From: Salinisphaera sp. Q1T1-3
Lineage (GTDB): Bacteria; Pseudomonadota; Gammaproteobacteria; Nevskiales; Salinisphaeraceae
Reading direction: 5' to 3'
DNA: 64,000 nt
NCBI RefSeq assembly: GCF_003602005.1
Contig: NZ_QZWD01000007.1
Coordinates: 124,001 to 188,000 of the forward strand
The notes beneath the pieces are model-generated. The model was not told the origin of the DNA. It did no database searches and saw nothing but the letters and a program-made list of their open reading frames with translations. A program made the position numbers and the translations under genes. Positions 56,831 to 64,000 of this stretch are shown piece after piece (within the stretch, counting starts at the first letter, position 1; the number at the start of each line of letters is the position of its first letter).

Positions 56831-58210
56831 ATGAAGACAAGAACGCGGCGTCGCGACACGGCCTGGAAGAAGACGCTGGGCGGTGTGGCCCTGCTGTTGT
56901 GCGTGGTCTCGGCGAGTGCCTCGGCCGGTCAGCTCGACGGTATCGATGTCTCGTCGCAGGGCCAAACCACGACCGTGCGGTTTTCGCTGAGCGCGATGCC
57001 GTCGTTCCATTATTTCTCTCTTCCTGATCCGGCCCGTGCGGTCATCGATTTCAGTGATACCGAGGCCGGTCAGATTGCGCCGGTCGGCCATCAGGGCGCG
57101 GTCGACGGCGTGCGGCTGGCCCAGCACGCCGACGGCAAGCTGCGAGCCGTCATCGATCTGTCGGGCAGCGCGCATCTGGATGATGTGCACGCCGAGGGCA
57201 AGACGTTGGTCGCACGGATCTCCGGCGCATCGAACACGGGCGGCTCGGCCTCATCGGCAGTCGCGACGAAGGCCGACGAGAGCGCGTCCGGGACGAAAGC
57301 GGCCGCGGATACCGACGAACCACAGGCGTTGTATCGCACGGGCAAGGCCAGTGGGCCCATCGTCGTCGTGATCGATCCGGGGCACGGTGGCCACGACTCG
57401 GGCACGCGTGCGGCCTCGGGGCTGAAGGAAAAGACGGTGGTGCTGTCCATCGGAAAGGCGCTGGCGGCCAAGCTCAAGCGCACGCCGGACATCCACCCGG
57501 TGCTCACGCGCGACAGCGACCACTATCTGACGCTGCGCCGCCGGGTGGAAATCGCCCAGGAACACCATGCGAACCTGTTCGTCTCGATCCACGCCAACGC
57601 GTATCCCGACGACAAGTCCGTGGACGGGGCGACCTGCTACATGCTGTCGGAAAACGGCGCGACGGACGCCAAGGCCGCGCAGCTCGCGCATTTCGAGAAC
57701 ACACGCGATCGCAGTCTGGCCGGCGTGAAGTTCTCCGGCGATCCGACACTCAATGCGGTACTCACCGACCTGTTCCAGAACGCGTCGATCAACGACGCCA
57801 ATAACGTCGCCCAGGACATCATCCAGCAGTTCTCGCACGTCGGGCCCATCTATCGGCACAAGCCGCCGCGGGCGAATTTCGCGGTGTTGCGTGATCCGAT
57901 GATCCCCTCGGTGCTGTGCGAGGTCGCGTTCCTGTCCAATCCGGGGCAGGCGCGGGAGTTATCCAGCGATCGATTTCGGGACCAGCTCGCCGATGCCATG
58001 TACAAGGGCATCACGCGCTACTTCAAGGCGCACCCGCCCGAGCAGATCAAGGCCACCGCTGGCACGCTCTATACCGTCAAATCCGGCGATACGTTGTCCG
58101 GCATCGCGGCGCGACAGGGCGTTTCGGAAGCGGCGCTGATGGATATCAACCACCTGCATAGCAAGCGCCTGCACGCCGGCCAGAAACTGCAGTTGCCGAA
58201 CGGCTCATAG
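56831..58210 (+). CDS. amiC: N-acetylmuramoyl-L-alanine amidase with AMIN and LysM domains
   Basis: AmiC cuts septal peptidoglycan in the periplasm. The 459-residue protein has a signal peptide (cleavage near residue 32), an AMIN domain (about 35-130), an Amidase_3 domain with D182-P-G-H185, H254 (SIHAN) and E364 (LCEVAF), and a C-terminal LysM (about 413-456, YTVKSGDTLSGIA). The E. coli enzyme lacks LysM, but most other gammaproteobacterial AmiB/AmiC have it. It is not in the usual tsaE-amiB-mutL block. The nomenclature (AmiB or AmiC) is uncertain; the activity is not. Confidence 0.92.
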   Translation: MKTRTRRRDTAWKKTLGGVALLLCVVSASASAGQLDGIDVSSQGQTTTVRFSLSAMPSFHYFSLPDPARAVIDFSDTEAGQIAPVGHQGAVDGVRLAQHADGKLRAVIDLSGSAHLDDVHAEGKTLVARISGASNTGGSASSAVATKADESASGTKAAADTDEPQALYRTGKASGPIVVVIDPGHGGHDSGTRAASGLKEKTVVLSIGKALAAKLKRTPDIHPVLTRDSDHYLTLRRRVEIAQEHHANLFVSIHANAYPDDKSVDGATCYMLSENGATDAKAAQLAHFENTRDRSLAGVKFSGDPTLNAVLTDLFQNASINDANNVAQDIIQQFSHVGPIYRHKPPRANFAVLRDPMIPSVLCEVAFLSNPGQARELSSDRFRDQLADAMYKGITRYFKAHPPEQIKATAGTLYTVKSGDTLSGIAARQGVSEAALMDINHLHSKRLHAGQKLQLPNGS

Positions 58211-58472
58211 GGCGCCTCGTCACGAGATAGATGGCCGCTGGCCCTTCGGGTTACCCCTGCCGGCCGCGCCACGCCGCGTCGCGGTCCCGCCATTCGTCAG
58301 GCAAGGCGCGACAATTGGCCGTGCGCCGCGACAGGCTCCGGCGCGCAGTACGGGGCGCCGGGCCGGCATATCCCGTATGGCGGCATGTCTGTTCGATCCG
58401 GGCCGATGAAGCGGCCGCGGCGGACGCTGTGAGCCGGTGTGGCCGCGCGGCCCGCGACCACATCGGATGGGG

Positions 58473-59684
58473 TCATGCGGCCTCGGCGCGCCAGGTCGGG
58501 AAAGGATCGGCGAGACGTTGCCAGGCCGCCCAACCGGCCGCGATTTCATCATCGGTGAGCAGACAGGCATCGAGCCGTGCCGTCAGTGTCGTCTCGTCCA
58601 TGTCGATACCGATGACCACGATCTCCTGACGCCGATCGCCGTAGTCGCGGTCCCAGTGTCGTTGCACTTCGGCGCGCGTGTCGGGGTCGCTCGGCAGGCG
58701 GCCGGCCGCGGTATCGCTGGCCCACCAGAAACCGGCGGCCTGATGGGTCAGGGCGCCGCCGGCCTGGCTGATCTCACCGACCCAGTCGGGGCGCGATGCC
58801 AGCCAGAAATAACCCTTCGAGCGCAGTACACCCGGCCAGTCGCCGTGCATGAGGGTGAACAGCCGTTCCGGGTGAAAGGGCCGACGTCGCCGATAGACGA
58901 AGCTGGCGATGCCGTATTCCTCCGTTTCCGGCGGGTGCGATTCGCCGGCGAGCTCGCGCGCCCAGCCGGGCGCTGTGGCCGCTGCCTCGAAATCGAAGGC
59001 ATGCGTGCCGAGCACGGCCGCAGGCCGCACGACACCGTGGCTTGTTTCAAGCACCGTGGCGCCGGGGTTCAAGGCGCGCAGAACGGCCCGGGCCCGTCCG
59101 CGGGTCTCCGGATCGACCCGGTCGCACTTGTTGAGCACGATGACATTGGCGAACTCGATCTGGTCGACCAGCAGATCGACCACGGTGCGTTCGTCCGAGT
59201 CATCGACCGACTCGCCCCGATCGGTGAGCAGTTCGGTGCTGGCGTAATCGGCCATCAGGGCCCCGGCGTCGACCACCGTGACCATAGTGTCGAGTTCGGC
59301 GATATCGGCCAGCGAGAAACCGAGCTCATCGCGCACGGCGAAGGTGGCTGCCACCGGCATCGGCTCGGATATGCCTGTCGATTCGATCAACAGATAGTCG
59401 AAGCGGGCTTCGCCGGCCAGACGCGTGATCTCGGTCATCAGGTCGTCACGCAGGGTGCAGCAGATGCAGCCATTGGAGAACTCGACCAGGCGCTCGTCGA
59501 CGCGCGACAGACCGCCGGTCTCGCGCAGCGTCGCCGCGTCGATATTGATCTCGCTCATGTCGTTGACGATCACGGCCACCTTGAGGCCGGCACGGTTGGC
59601 GAGGATGTGGTTGAGCAGGGTGGTCTTGCCGGCGCCGAGAAAACCGGAAAGCACCGTGACGGGAAGTCTGGCGTGCTGAGGCAT
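58473..59684 (-). CDS. CobW/COG0523 GTPase, ZigA-like zinc chaperone
   Basis: COG0523 GTPases deliver metal to client enzymes; the Zur-regulated ones serve zinc starvation (ZigA, ZNG1). The 403-residue protein has the Walker [10 protein letters not shown] at 14-22, the metal motif G-C-I-C-C-T at 72-77 (C73-x-C75-C76), and N-K-C-D near 190 for guanine. The C-terminal domain (about 260-400) is the usual variable client-binding part. A perfect Zur box stands 33 bases upstream of the ATG, and the zur gene precedes it on the same strand, so zinc-starvation induction is a strong inference. Confidence 0.93.
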   Translation of the reverse strand: MPQHARLPVTVLSGFLGAGKTTLLNHILANRAGLKVAVIVNDMSEINIDAATLRETGGLSRVDERLVEFSNGCICCTLRDDLMTEITRLAGEARFDYLLIESTGISEPMPVAATFAVRDELGFSLADIAELDTMVTVVDAGALMADYASTELLTDRGESVDDSDERTVVDLLVDQIEFANVIVLNKCDRVDPETRGRARAVLRALNPGATVLETSHGVVRPAAVLGTHAFDFEAAATAPGWARELAGESHPPETEEYGIASFVYRRRRPFHPERLFTLMHGDWPGVLRSKGYFWLASRPDWVGEISQAGGALTHQAAGFWWASDTAAGRLPSDPDTRAEVQRHWDRDYGDRRQEIVVIGIDMDETTLTARLDACLLTDDEIAAGWAAWQRLADPFPTWRAEAA

Positions 59685-59716
59685 GGCCGATCTCCATCAG
59701 AATGTTTATCAGTAAT

Positions 59717-59729
59717 GTTATAATATAAC
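59717..59729 (-). promoter_or_regulatory. Perfect Zur-box palindrome between zur and the GTPase gene
   Basis: GTTATAATATAAC is a perfect dyad equal to the Zur consensus GTTATA-n-TATAAC; outer T/A bases extend the symmetry. It lies in the 84-base gap between the zur stop (59769) and the GTPase start (59684), so it is placed to repress the GTPase. Confidence 0.85.
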
Positions 59730-59768
59730 ACTCAAGAGACAGAAGATGCACGGCGACGCGTTGAAGCG

Positions 59769-60272
59769 TCAGCCGGCCTCGCTCTGGTCGGCGCAGAGCG
59801 CGCAGAGTCCGTCGACTTCCAGCGTCTGATGATCGATAACGAAGCCGGCCCGTCGTGCCTCACGGTCGATGGCGCGATCGATCTCGTTGCTCTGGATCTC
59901 GGCCGCCCCGCCGCACACGCGGCAGATGAAGAACTTGGGCTGGCCTCGGTCGTGGTCCACCGCGCAACCGATGAAGGCGTTCTGCGACTCGATCTTGTGG
60001 ATCAGGCCGGCTTCCAGTAGAAAATCCAGCGCACGATAGATCGTCGGCGGAGCCGCGTTGCCGCGCTCGGCGTTGATCTGGGCGAGCAGATCATAGGCCT
60101 TGGTCGGCTGATGATTGGCCCAGATCAGTTCGAGGACGCGACGCCGGATCTCGGTCAGGCGCAGACCGCGCTCGCGACACAGCGCATCAGCGCGTGTCAG
60201 CGCATCGGCAATGCAGGCCTGATGATCGTGACGTGTGTGGCTTAGCGCTACGTTGGACGTTGGATGCGGCAT
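59769..60272 (-). CDS. zur: Zinc uptake regulator Zur
   Basis: This 167-residue Fur-family protein has a winged helix with A-P-P-T-I-Y-R-A-L-D-F-L-L-E-A-G (about 74-89) and the two structural pairs C117-x2-C120 and C157-x2-C160, a Zur pattern. The H-H-x-x-D-G-H-A box of Fur is absent; instead there is F-I-G-C-A-V-D-H-D. The start at 60272 is set by homology; the open frame runs on to 61793 only as a dapF shadow. The GTPase gene with a Zur box follows. The protein would repress the two receptors and the GTPase when zinc is plentiful. Confidence 0.92.
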   Translation of the reverse strand: MPHPTSNVALSHTRHDHQACIADALTRADALCRERGLRLTEIRRRVLELIWANHQPTKAYDLLAQINAERGNAAPPTIYRALDFLLEAGLIHKIESQNAFIGCAVDHDRGQPKFFICRVCGGAAEIQSNEIDRAIDREARRAGFVIDHQTLEVDGLCALCADQSEAG

Positions 60273-60575
60273 GATTCGAACCCGAAGGCCGTCAAAGCAA
60301 TGCCCCATTGTGGCGCGAACTGCGTGCCCTGGCGAACATCGCCGGCCGCAATCGCAGCTTGTGGATGCTGTCGCCCGGGGTTTGGCGGTACGATAAGCCA
60401 TTGATGAGCCTGTCGTGACGGTCGACTGGTCACGAGATCCGCGGTGCTGGATCAGTGCGGGCCTGTCCTGGCAGGCGCGTTGCAGTCGATCGGGCAGCAG
60501 GCAGGGCATGGGAAATCGCCGACCCGGCGGTTTGCCGCGTGTCGGGATCAATGAATAACAATCGGGAGCGTGAGC
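60273..60575. other. Gap between divergent zur and PCuAC-like genes
   Basis: These 303 bases have no supportable gene. They should hold the promoters of zur (minus) and of the lipoprotein gene (plus), but I cannot place them. I see no Zur box here, so zur may not regulate itself. Confidence 0.45.
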
Positions 60576-61178
60576 ATGGGTGTTTTGGCGAAGAGCGCCG
60601 TTGGGGTCGGCCTCGCCGGTCTGGTTCTGGCAGGACTGGCCGGCTGCGGCCAGGCACAGCCGGCCGCCGACTGCGGCGAGCTGAGCGCCACGCGTGCCTG
60701 GGTCACGCCGGCGCATGCCGGCTCGCGCGAGATGCTGGGCTACATGCAGTTGCACAACGACGGCAGCCAGGATGTGGTCGTCGAGAGTGTTTCGAGCAGC
60801 CAGTTCGATCGGGCACTTTTTCAGGACAAGAGTGCGGCGGCGAATTCGGCCGACGATGCCTCCGGCGGGGCCCAGCCGCTGGCGCCGTTCACGGTGCCGG
60901 CCGGTGGCGATTTCAATCTGGCGCCCAACAAGCGCGAGATCGCGCTCTATTCGCCGAGCCAGGCCTATCGCACCGGCGATCAGGTGGAATTGAAGCTGGT
61001 TTGTGGGCGCGATCAGGCCACGTTGTCCGTGCCGGCCGTGGTGCGCAGCGGTGATGACGATGACATGTCGCTGCCGCCGACCGATGACGACACGGTGCGC
61101 ACCGAGGAAGCGCTCAAGCAGGGCAAGGGCGATACCGACGGTGTGTCCACCACGGACGATTCCCGGACCGCGAACTAG
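60576..61178 (+). CDS. PCuAC-like lipoprotein lacking the copper ligands
   Basis: The 200-residue protein has a lipoprotein signal with lipobox LAGC (Cys24). The next 120 residues follow the PCuAC (DUF461) copper-chaperone fold: A-T-R-A-W-V-T-P-A start, G-Y-M-Q-L-H-N-D-G-S strand, P-F-T-V-P-A-G-G-D-F-N-L-A-P, and G-D-Q-V-E-L-K-L-V. The His/Met copper-binding segment (H-M-x10-M-x21-H-x-M in the family) is missing. The C-terminal 45 residues are acidic and repetitive. The ATG at 60576 is preferred; GTG at 60570 is in frame, but the GGGAG ribosome site fits the ATG. Function is unknown. It is followed by dapF. Confidence 0.72.
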   Translation: MGVLAKSAVGVGLAGLVLAGLAGCGQAQPAADCGELSATRAWVTPAHAGSREMLGYMQLHNDGSQDVVVESVSSSQFDRALFQDKSAAANSADDASGGAQPLAPFTVPAGGDFNLAPNKREIALYSPSQAYRTGDQVELKLVCGRDQATLSVPAVVRSGDDDDMSLPPTDDDTVRTEEALKQGKGDTDGVSTTDDSRTAN

Positions 61179-61181
61179 GGC

Positions 61182-62018
61182 GTGTCGCTGTCGTTCACCA
61201 AGATGCACGGCCTGGGCAACGATTTCGTTGTGCTGGATGCCTGTCGCGCGCCGGTGGTCATCGATGCCGAGACGGCGCGGCGCATCGCGGACCGGCGTTT
61301 CGGCATCGGCTGCGATCAGATTCTGATTGTCGCCCCGCCGCGCAGCGCAGACGCCGATTTCAGCTACCGGATCCTCAACGCCGACGGCAGCGAGTCGGGC
61401 CAGTGCGGCAACGGCGCGCGCTGTTTCATGCGCTATGTGCGCGAGGCCGGCCTGACCGACAAGACGCGTGTGATCGTGGATATTCGCGATGGGCGGATGA
61501 CGCTCGAAGCTCTGGCCGATGGCACTTTTTCGGTCGCGATCGGCACGCCGGTGTTCGAACCGGCGCGGATTCCGCTGGCCGGTTTTTCTCGTGCCGGGGC
61601 CTATACGCTCGACGATGTCGCCGGCCAGCCCGTGCGGTTCGCCGCGGTGGCCCTGGGTAATCCGCACGCAGTGCTGGATGTCGCCGATGTCGCGGTCGCG
61701 CCCGTGGCCACGCTGGGCCCGGCCCTGGAATCGCACGCTGTGTTTCCGGAACGCGTCAACGTCGGTTTTCGCGAGATCGTGGCGCGTGACCACATTCGGC
61801 TGCGTGTGTTCGAGCGCGGCGCTGGCGAGACCCTGGCCTGTGGCAGCGGCGCGGTCGCGGCCGTGGTCACCGGTATTGCCGACGGCCGGCTGGATGCCGA
61901 CGTGCGTGTCGATCTGCCCGGCGGGCGGGCGCGCGTGACCTGGGCTGGCGGCACGGCGCCGGCCTTTCTGATCGGCCCCGCCGAGCGCGTGTTCGAAGGT
62001 CAGCTGCTATCGTCATAG
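61182..62018 (+). CDS. dapF: Diaminopimelate epimerase
   Basis: DapF converts LL- to meso-diaminopimelate for lysine and peptidoglycan. The 278-residue protein (E. coli 274) has the two catalytic cysteines, Cys75 in G-Q-C-G-N-G-A-R-C and Cys220 in A-C-G-S-G-A-V, and the starting segment F-T-K-M-H-G-L-G-N-D-F. It uses a GTG start three bases after the lipoprotein stop. DUF484 and xerC follow, the classic dapF-DUF484-xerC order. Confidence 0.96.
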   Translation: MSLSFTKMHGLGNDFVVLDACRAPVVIDAETARRIADRRFGIGCDQILIVAPPRSADADFSYRILNADGSESGQCGNGARCFMRYVREAGLTDKTRVIVDIRDGRMTLEALADGTFSVAIGTPVFEPARIPLAGFSRAGAYTLDDVAGQPVRFAAVALGNPHAVLDVADVAVAPVATLGPALESHAVFPERVNVGFREIVARDHIRLRVFERGAGETLACGSGAVAAVVTGIADGRLDADVRVDLPGGRARVTWAGGTAPAFLIGPAERVFEGQLLSS

Positions 62019-62094
62019 AATCGAGTCGAGGCGAGTCAGCGGCCGCTGGCCCACTCGCGTCGTTGCATCACGTCGTCATCCCGATTGGTTCGAC

Positions 62095-62808
62095 ATGAAC
62101 GAAGTACAAACGCCTGCCACGCAGACACCCGAATTCGACGAAGCCGAAATCGCGGCGTATCTGGTCGCGCATCCGGAGTTCGCCCGACGTCATCCCGAGG
62201 CGTTCGAGGCCCAGGATATTGCCCACGTGACGCAGGGTGCGGCCTCGTTGATCGAGCGCCAGGTTGCGGTTCTGCGCCAGACCAATCGCGAACTCGCCGC
62301 GCGTTTCGAGTCGCTGGTGGCCACAGCCCGCGCCAACGAGCACCGCGTCGTCGAGCTCAACCGGGTCGCGCGCGTCATGGTCGGCGCCACCGACGTGGAT
62401 GCGATGCTCGAGCGGCTGATCGATTGCTTGAAGACGGATCTCGCGGTCGATCGGGTCTACATCGGGCTCACCGGGGCGCTGCCGGCCGAGGTGGCACGCA
62501 TCGAAACACTGGTCGAGGACAGCGATGCGGGGCGTGCGCTGGTCAACACGTTTCGGCGCGGCAAACCGATCTGCGGCGAGATCACGCCGACCCAGGCGGC
62601 TGCGCTCTTCCCCGCTGACGAGGCGAGTCCGATGGCCAGCGCAGCCGCCATTCCGCTCGGCCGGCAGCGGGTGGTCGGCGCCATCGTGCTGGCCAGCGCC
62701 GATCCGGGGCGTTTCACGGCGGACATGGGCACGTTGTTCGTCGAGCTGTTCGGTGAGCTGCTGAGCGCGACGCTGACCCGGTTGCTCGGCGCCGAGCCCA
62801 TGGCCTGA
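62095..62808 (+). CDS. DUF484 family protein
   Basis: The 237-residue protein is a DUF484 member: the N-terminal E-I-A-A-Y-L-x-x-H-P-E-F start, a coiled segment ([14 protein letters not shown]), and a C-terminal GAF-like domain with A-A-A-I-P-L-G and [10 protein letters not shown]-x-R-F. These proteins have no known activity but are nearly always between dapF and xerC, as here. The xerC start is two bases after its stop. Confidence 0.9.
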   Translation: MNEVQTPATQTPEFDEAEIAAYLVAHPEFARRHPEAFEAQDIAHVTQGAASLIERQVAVLRQTNRELAARFESLVATARANEHRVVELNRVARVMVGATDVDAMLERLIDCLKTDLAVDRVYIGLTGALPAEVARIETLVEDSDAGRALVNTFRRGKPICGEITPTQAAALFPADEASPMASAAAIPLGRQRVVGAIVLASADPGRFTADMGTLFVELFGELLSATLTRLLGAEPMA

Positions 62809-62810
62809 GC

Positions 62811-63764
62811 GTGTCGGCGCCCACCGAGACAGAGACCGAGGCCATATCCGATCGGCTGCACGGCTACGGGCAGGTCATCACGGCCTATCTCGAACATCTG
62901 CGGCATGTTCGTCGGGTATCGTCGCATACGGTGGCGGCATATCGACGGGATCTCGACGCCGCGGCCGAGACGCTGGCCGCGCGCGGTTGCCCGGACTGGC
63001 AGCGCGTGAGCGCAGCCGACCTGCGCGATCTGCTGGCCGCGCGCCACCGCGCCGGTGCCAAGCCGGCCAGCCTGGCACGACTGGCCTCGTCGTTGCGCAG
63101 TTTCTATACGTGGCAGATGCGCGAAGGCCGGGCCGAACGCAACCCCGCCCAGGACGTGCGGGCACCGAAAAAGCCCGCGCATCTGCCATCGACGATCGAT
63201 GTCGATGACCTGGCCGGGATGCTCGATGTCGAGCCGGACGACACGCTGGCGGTCCGCGATCACGCCCTGCTTGAACTGTTCTACAGTGCCGGCGCCCGCC
63301 TGGCCGAGGTCGCGGGCATGGATCTCGCCGATCTGGATCTGGCCGCCGGTGAGGCCCGGGTAATCGGCAAGGGCAATCGAGAGCGTACGGTGCCCGTCGG
63401 ATCGCGTGCCCGGACCGCGCTTTCCCGGTGGCTGACGGAGCGCGGGGCGCTGGCCGGCGTCGACGAGCCGGCGCTGTTCGTCTCGAAACGCGGCACGCGT
63501 CTGTCACGCCGCTCGATCGGCCTGCGCATGGAGCGCTGGGCGCTGTCGCACGGTCTGCCGGTGCACCTGCACCCACACAAGCTGCGCCACTCGTTCGCCA
63601 CGCATCTGTTGGAATCTTCGGCTGACCTGCGGGCGGTTCAGGAATTGCTGGGCCATGCCAATATCAGCACCACACAGATCTATACACATCTGGATTTCGC
63701 GCATCTGGCCAAGGTCTACGACGCCGCGCATCCGCGGGCCCGTGGCCGCGCCGAAGACGAATAG
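62811..63764 (+). CDS. xerC: Tyrosine recombinase XerC
   Basis: XerC with XerD resolves chromosome dimers at dif. The 317-residue protein has the full catalytic set: Arg163, Lys187 and the H256-x2-R259 pair, then His282 (L-G-H-A-N) and the nucleophile Tyr291. The N-terminal SAM-like domain spans about 15-115. Start is GTG at 62811, two bases after the DUF484 gene. The first dozen residues are Thr/Glu-rich and not conserved. Confidence 0.95.
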   Translation: MSAPTETETEAISDRLHGYGQVITAYLEHLRHVRRVSSHTVAAYRRDLDAAAETLAARGCPDWQRVSAADLRDLLAARHRAGAKPASLARLASSLRSFYTWQMREGRAERNPAQDVRAPKKPAHLPSTIDVDDLAGMLDVEPDDTLAVRDHALLELFYSAGARLAEVAGMDLADLDLAAGEARVIGKGNRERTVPVGSRARTALSRWLTERGALAGVDEPALFVSKRGTRLSRRSIGLRMERWALSHGLPVHLHPHKLRHSFATHLLESSADLRAVQELLGHANISTTQIYTHLDFAHLAKVYDAAHPRARGRAEDE

Positions 63765-63772
63765 CGCTCGAC

Positions 63773-64000
63773 TCAGGCCACGGCGTGGCCGGCGGCGAAC
63801 AGCGTTCGATAGCGCGTCGGCGTATGGCCCGTCAGGGCCCGGAAATGTCGATTGAAGTTGGACAGATTGCGATAGCCGACCCGGAAGCAGATGTCGGCGA
63901 CCGTGTCCTCGCTCTCCACGAGCAGGGCGCAGGCCCGGTCGATGCGCATGCGCCGCACGAAGGCGACGAAGGTATCGCCCGTGGCACGCTTGAAGAAGCG
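63773..64000 (-). CDS. AraC-family transcriptional regulator, C-terminal part
   Basis: Only the last 75 residues lie in the window; the gene continues to the right. They form the end of the AraC DNA-binding domain: F-F-K-R-A-T-G-D-T-F, then V-R-R-M-R-I-D-R-A-C, D-I-C-F-R-V-G-Y-R-N-L-S-N-F-N-R-H-F and G-H-T-P-T-R-Y-R, the second helix-turn-helix and AraC signature. The N-terminal sensor is not visible, so the signal is unknown. It converges with xerC, nine bases away. Confidence 0.88.
   Translation of the reverse strand, partial: RFFKRATGDTFVAFVRRMRIDRACALLVESEDTVADICFRVGYRNLSNFNRHFRALTGHTPTRYRTLFAAGHAVA

Noticed and set aside
58211-58472. Several overlapping frames in the amiC-GTPase gap
   Set aside because: They are present in many frames at once, Arg/Pro/Ala-rich, and have no ribosome sites or motifs; a GC-rich convergent spacer explains them.
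60270-60300. tRNA-like T-arm sequence (ATTCGAACCCG)
   Set aside because: No acceptor or anticodon stem can be built around it, and it overlaps the zur start region.
60273-61793. N-terminal extension of the zur frame
   Set aside because: It runs antisense to dapF and the lipoprotein gene; Fur-family homology begins at 60272.

Overview
The window is one GC-rich chromosomal segment of a gammaproteobacterium. The evidence is the parA-parB-atp-glmU-glmS backbone, the dapF-DUF484-xerC trio, AmiC with AMIN and LysM domains, ZapG/YhcB, OpgGH, and separate GlnRS and GltX. A wax-ester synthase end beside prpD, and the overall gene set, would suit a Salinisphaera/Nevskiales-type marine or hydrocarbon-associated bacterium; that placement is inference. 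I see no tRNA, rRNA, CRISPR array, insertion sequence or prophage gene. The window opens inside a wax ester synthase gene and closes inside an AraC-type regulator gene.

Layout. 1-3.8 kb: end of a WS/DGAT gene, prpD, glnS. 3.8-22.7 kb: rsmG-parA-parB, the complete atpIBEFHAGDC operon, an unknown outer-membrane-like protein, opgG-opgH, then glmU-glmS. 22.7-35.8 kb: mixed housekeeping and orphan genes (YncE-like lipoprotein, Gfo/Idh/MocA oxidoreductase, xthA, DUF1499 lipoprotein, prlC, gor, esterase lipoprotein, 3D-domain protein, gpmA, an HExxH-type protein, CoA-binding protein, zapG, sufE). 35.9-42.9 kb: yidD, a type-2 ileS, zinc-free L31, a MarR/siderophore-reductase pair, gltX. 43.1-47.1 kb: ArsR-type metal sensor with CDF zinc exporter, then a ZnuD-like TonB receptor. 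47.6-52.8 kb (minus strand): sulfotransferase, sat, fur, pyrC, a two-half PTPS/QueD-like protein, Trm112. 53-60.3 kb: TetR regulator, second ZnuD-like receptor with a ZIP-like transporter, amiC, CobW/ZigA-type GTPase, zur. 60.6-64 kb: PCuAC-like lipoprotein, dapF, DUF484, xerC, AraC fragment.

How it fits together. The first third links chromosome segregation, energy production and envelope precursor synthesis (UDP-GlcNAc and osmoregulated periplasmic glucans). The 43-60 kb part carries an unusually dense zinc-handling set: an efflux switch, two TonB receptors, a ZIP-like permease, a metallochaperone GTPase and the Zur regulator. Three Zur-box-like palindromes (one perfect) precede the two receptors and the GTPase, so I read it as a dispersed Zur regulon.

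The most striking single observation is the isoleucyl-tRNA synthetase. It is of the long type-2 class and has G-I-H-H where the class I signature H-I-G-H should be. This swapped motif has been linked to extreme mupirocin resistance. Other genes of real interest are the unknown barrel-like protein next to opgGH, the HEAGH protein, the two-half PTPS protein and the PCuAC-like lipoprotein that lacks copper ligands.
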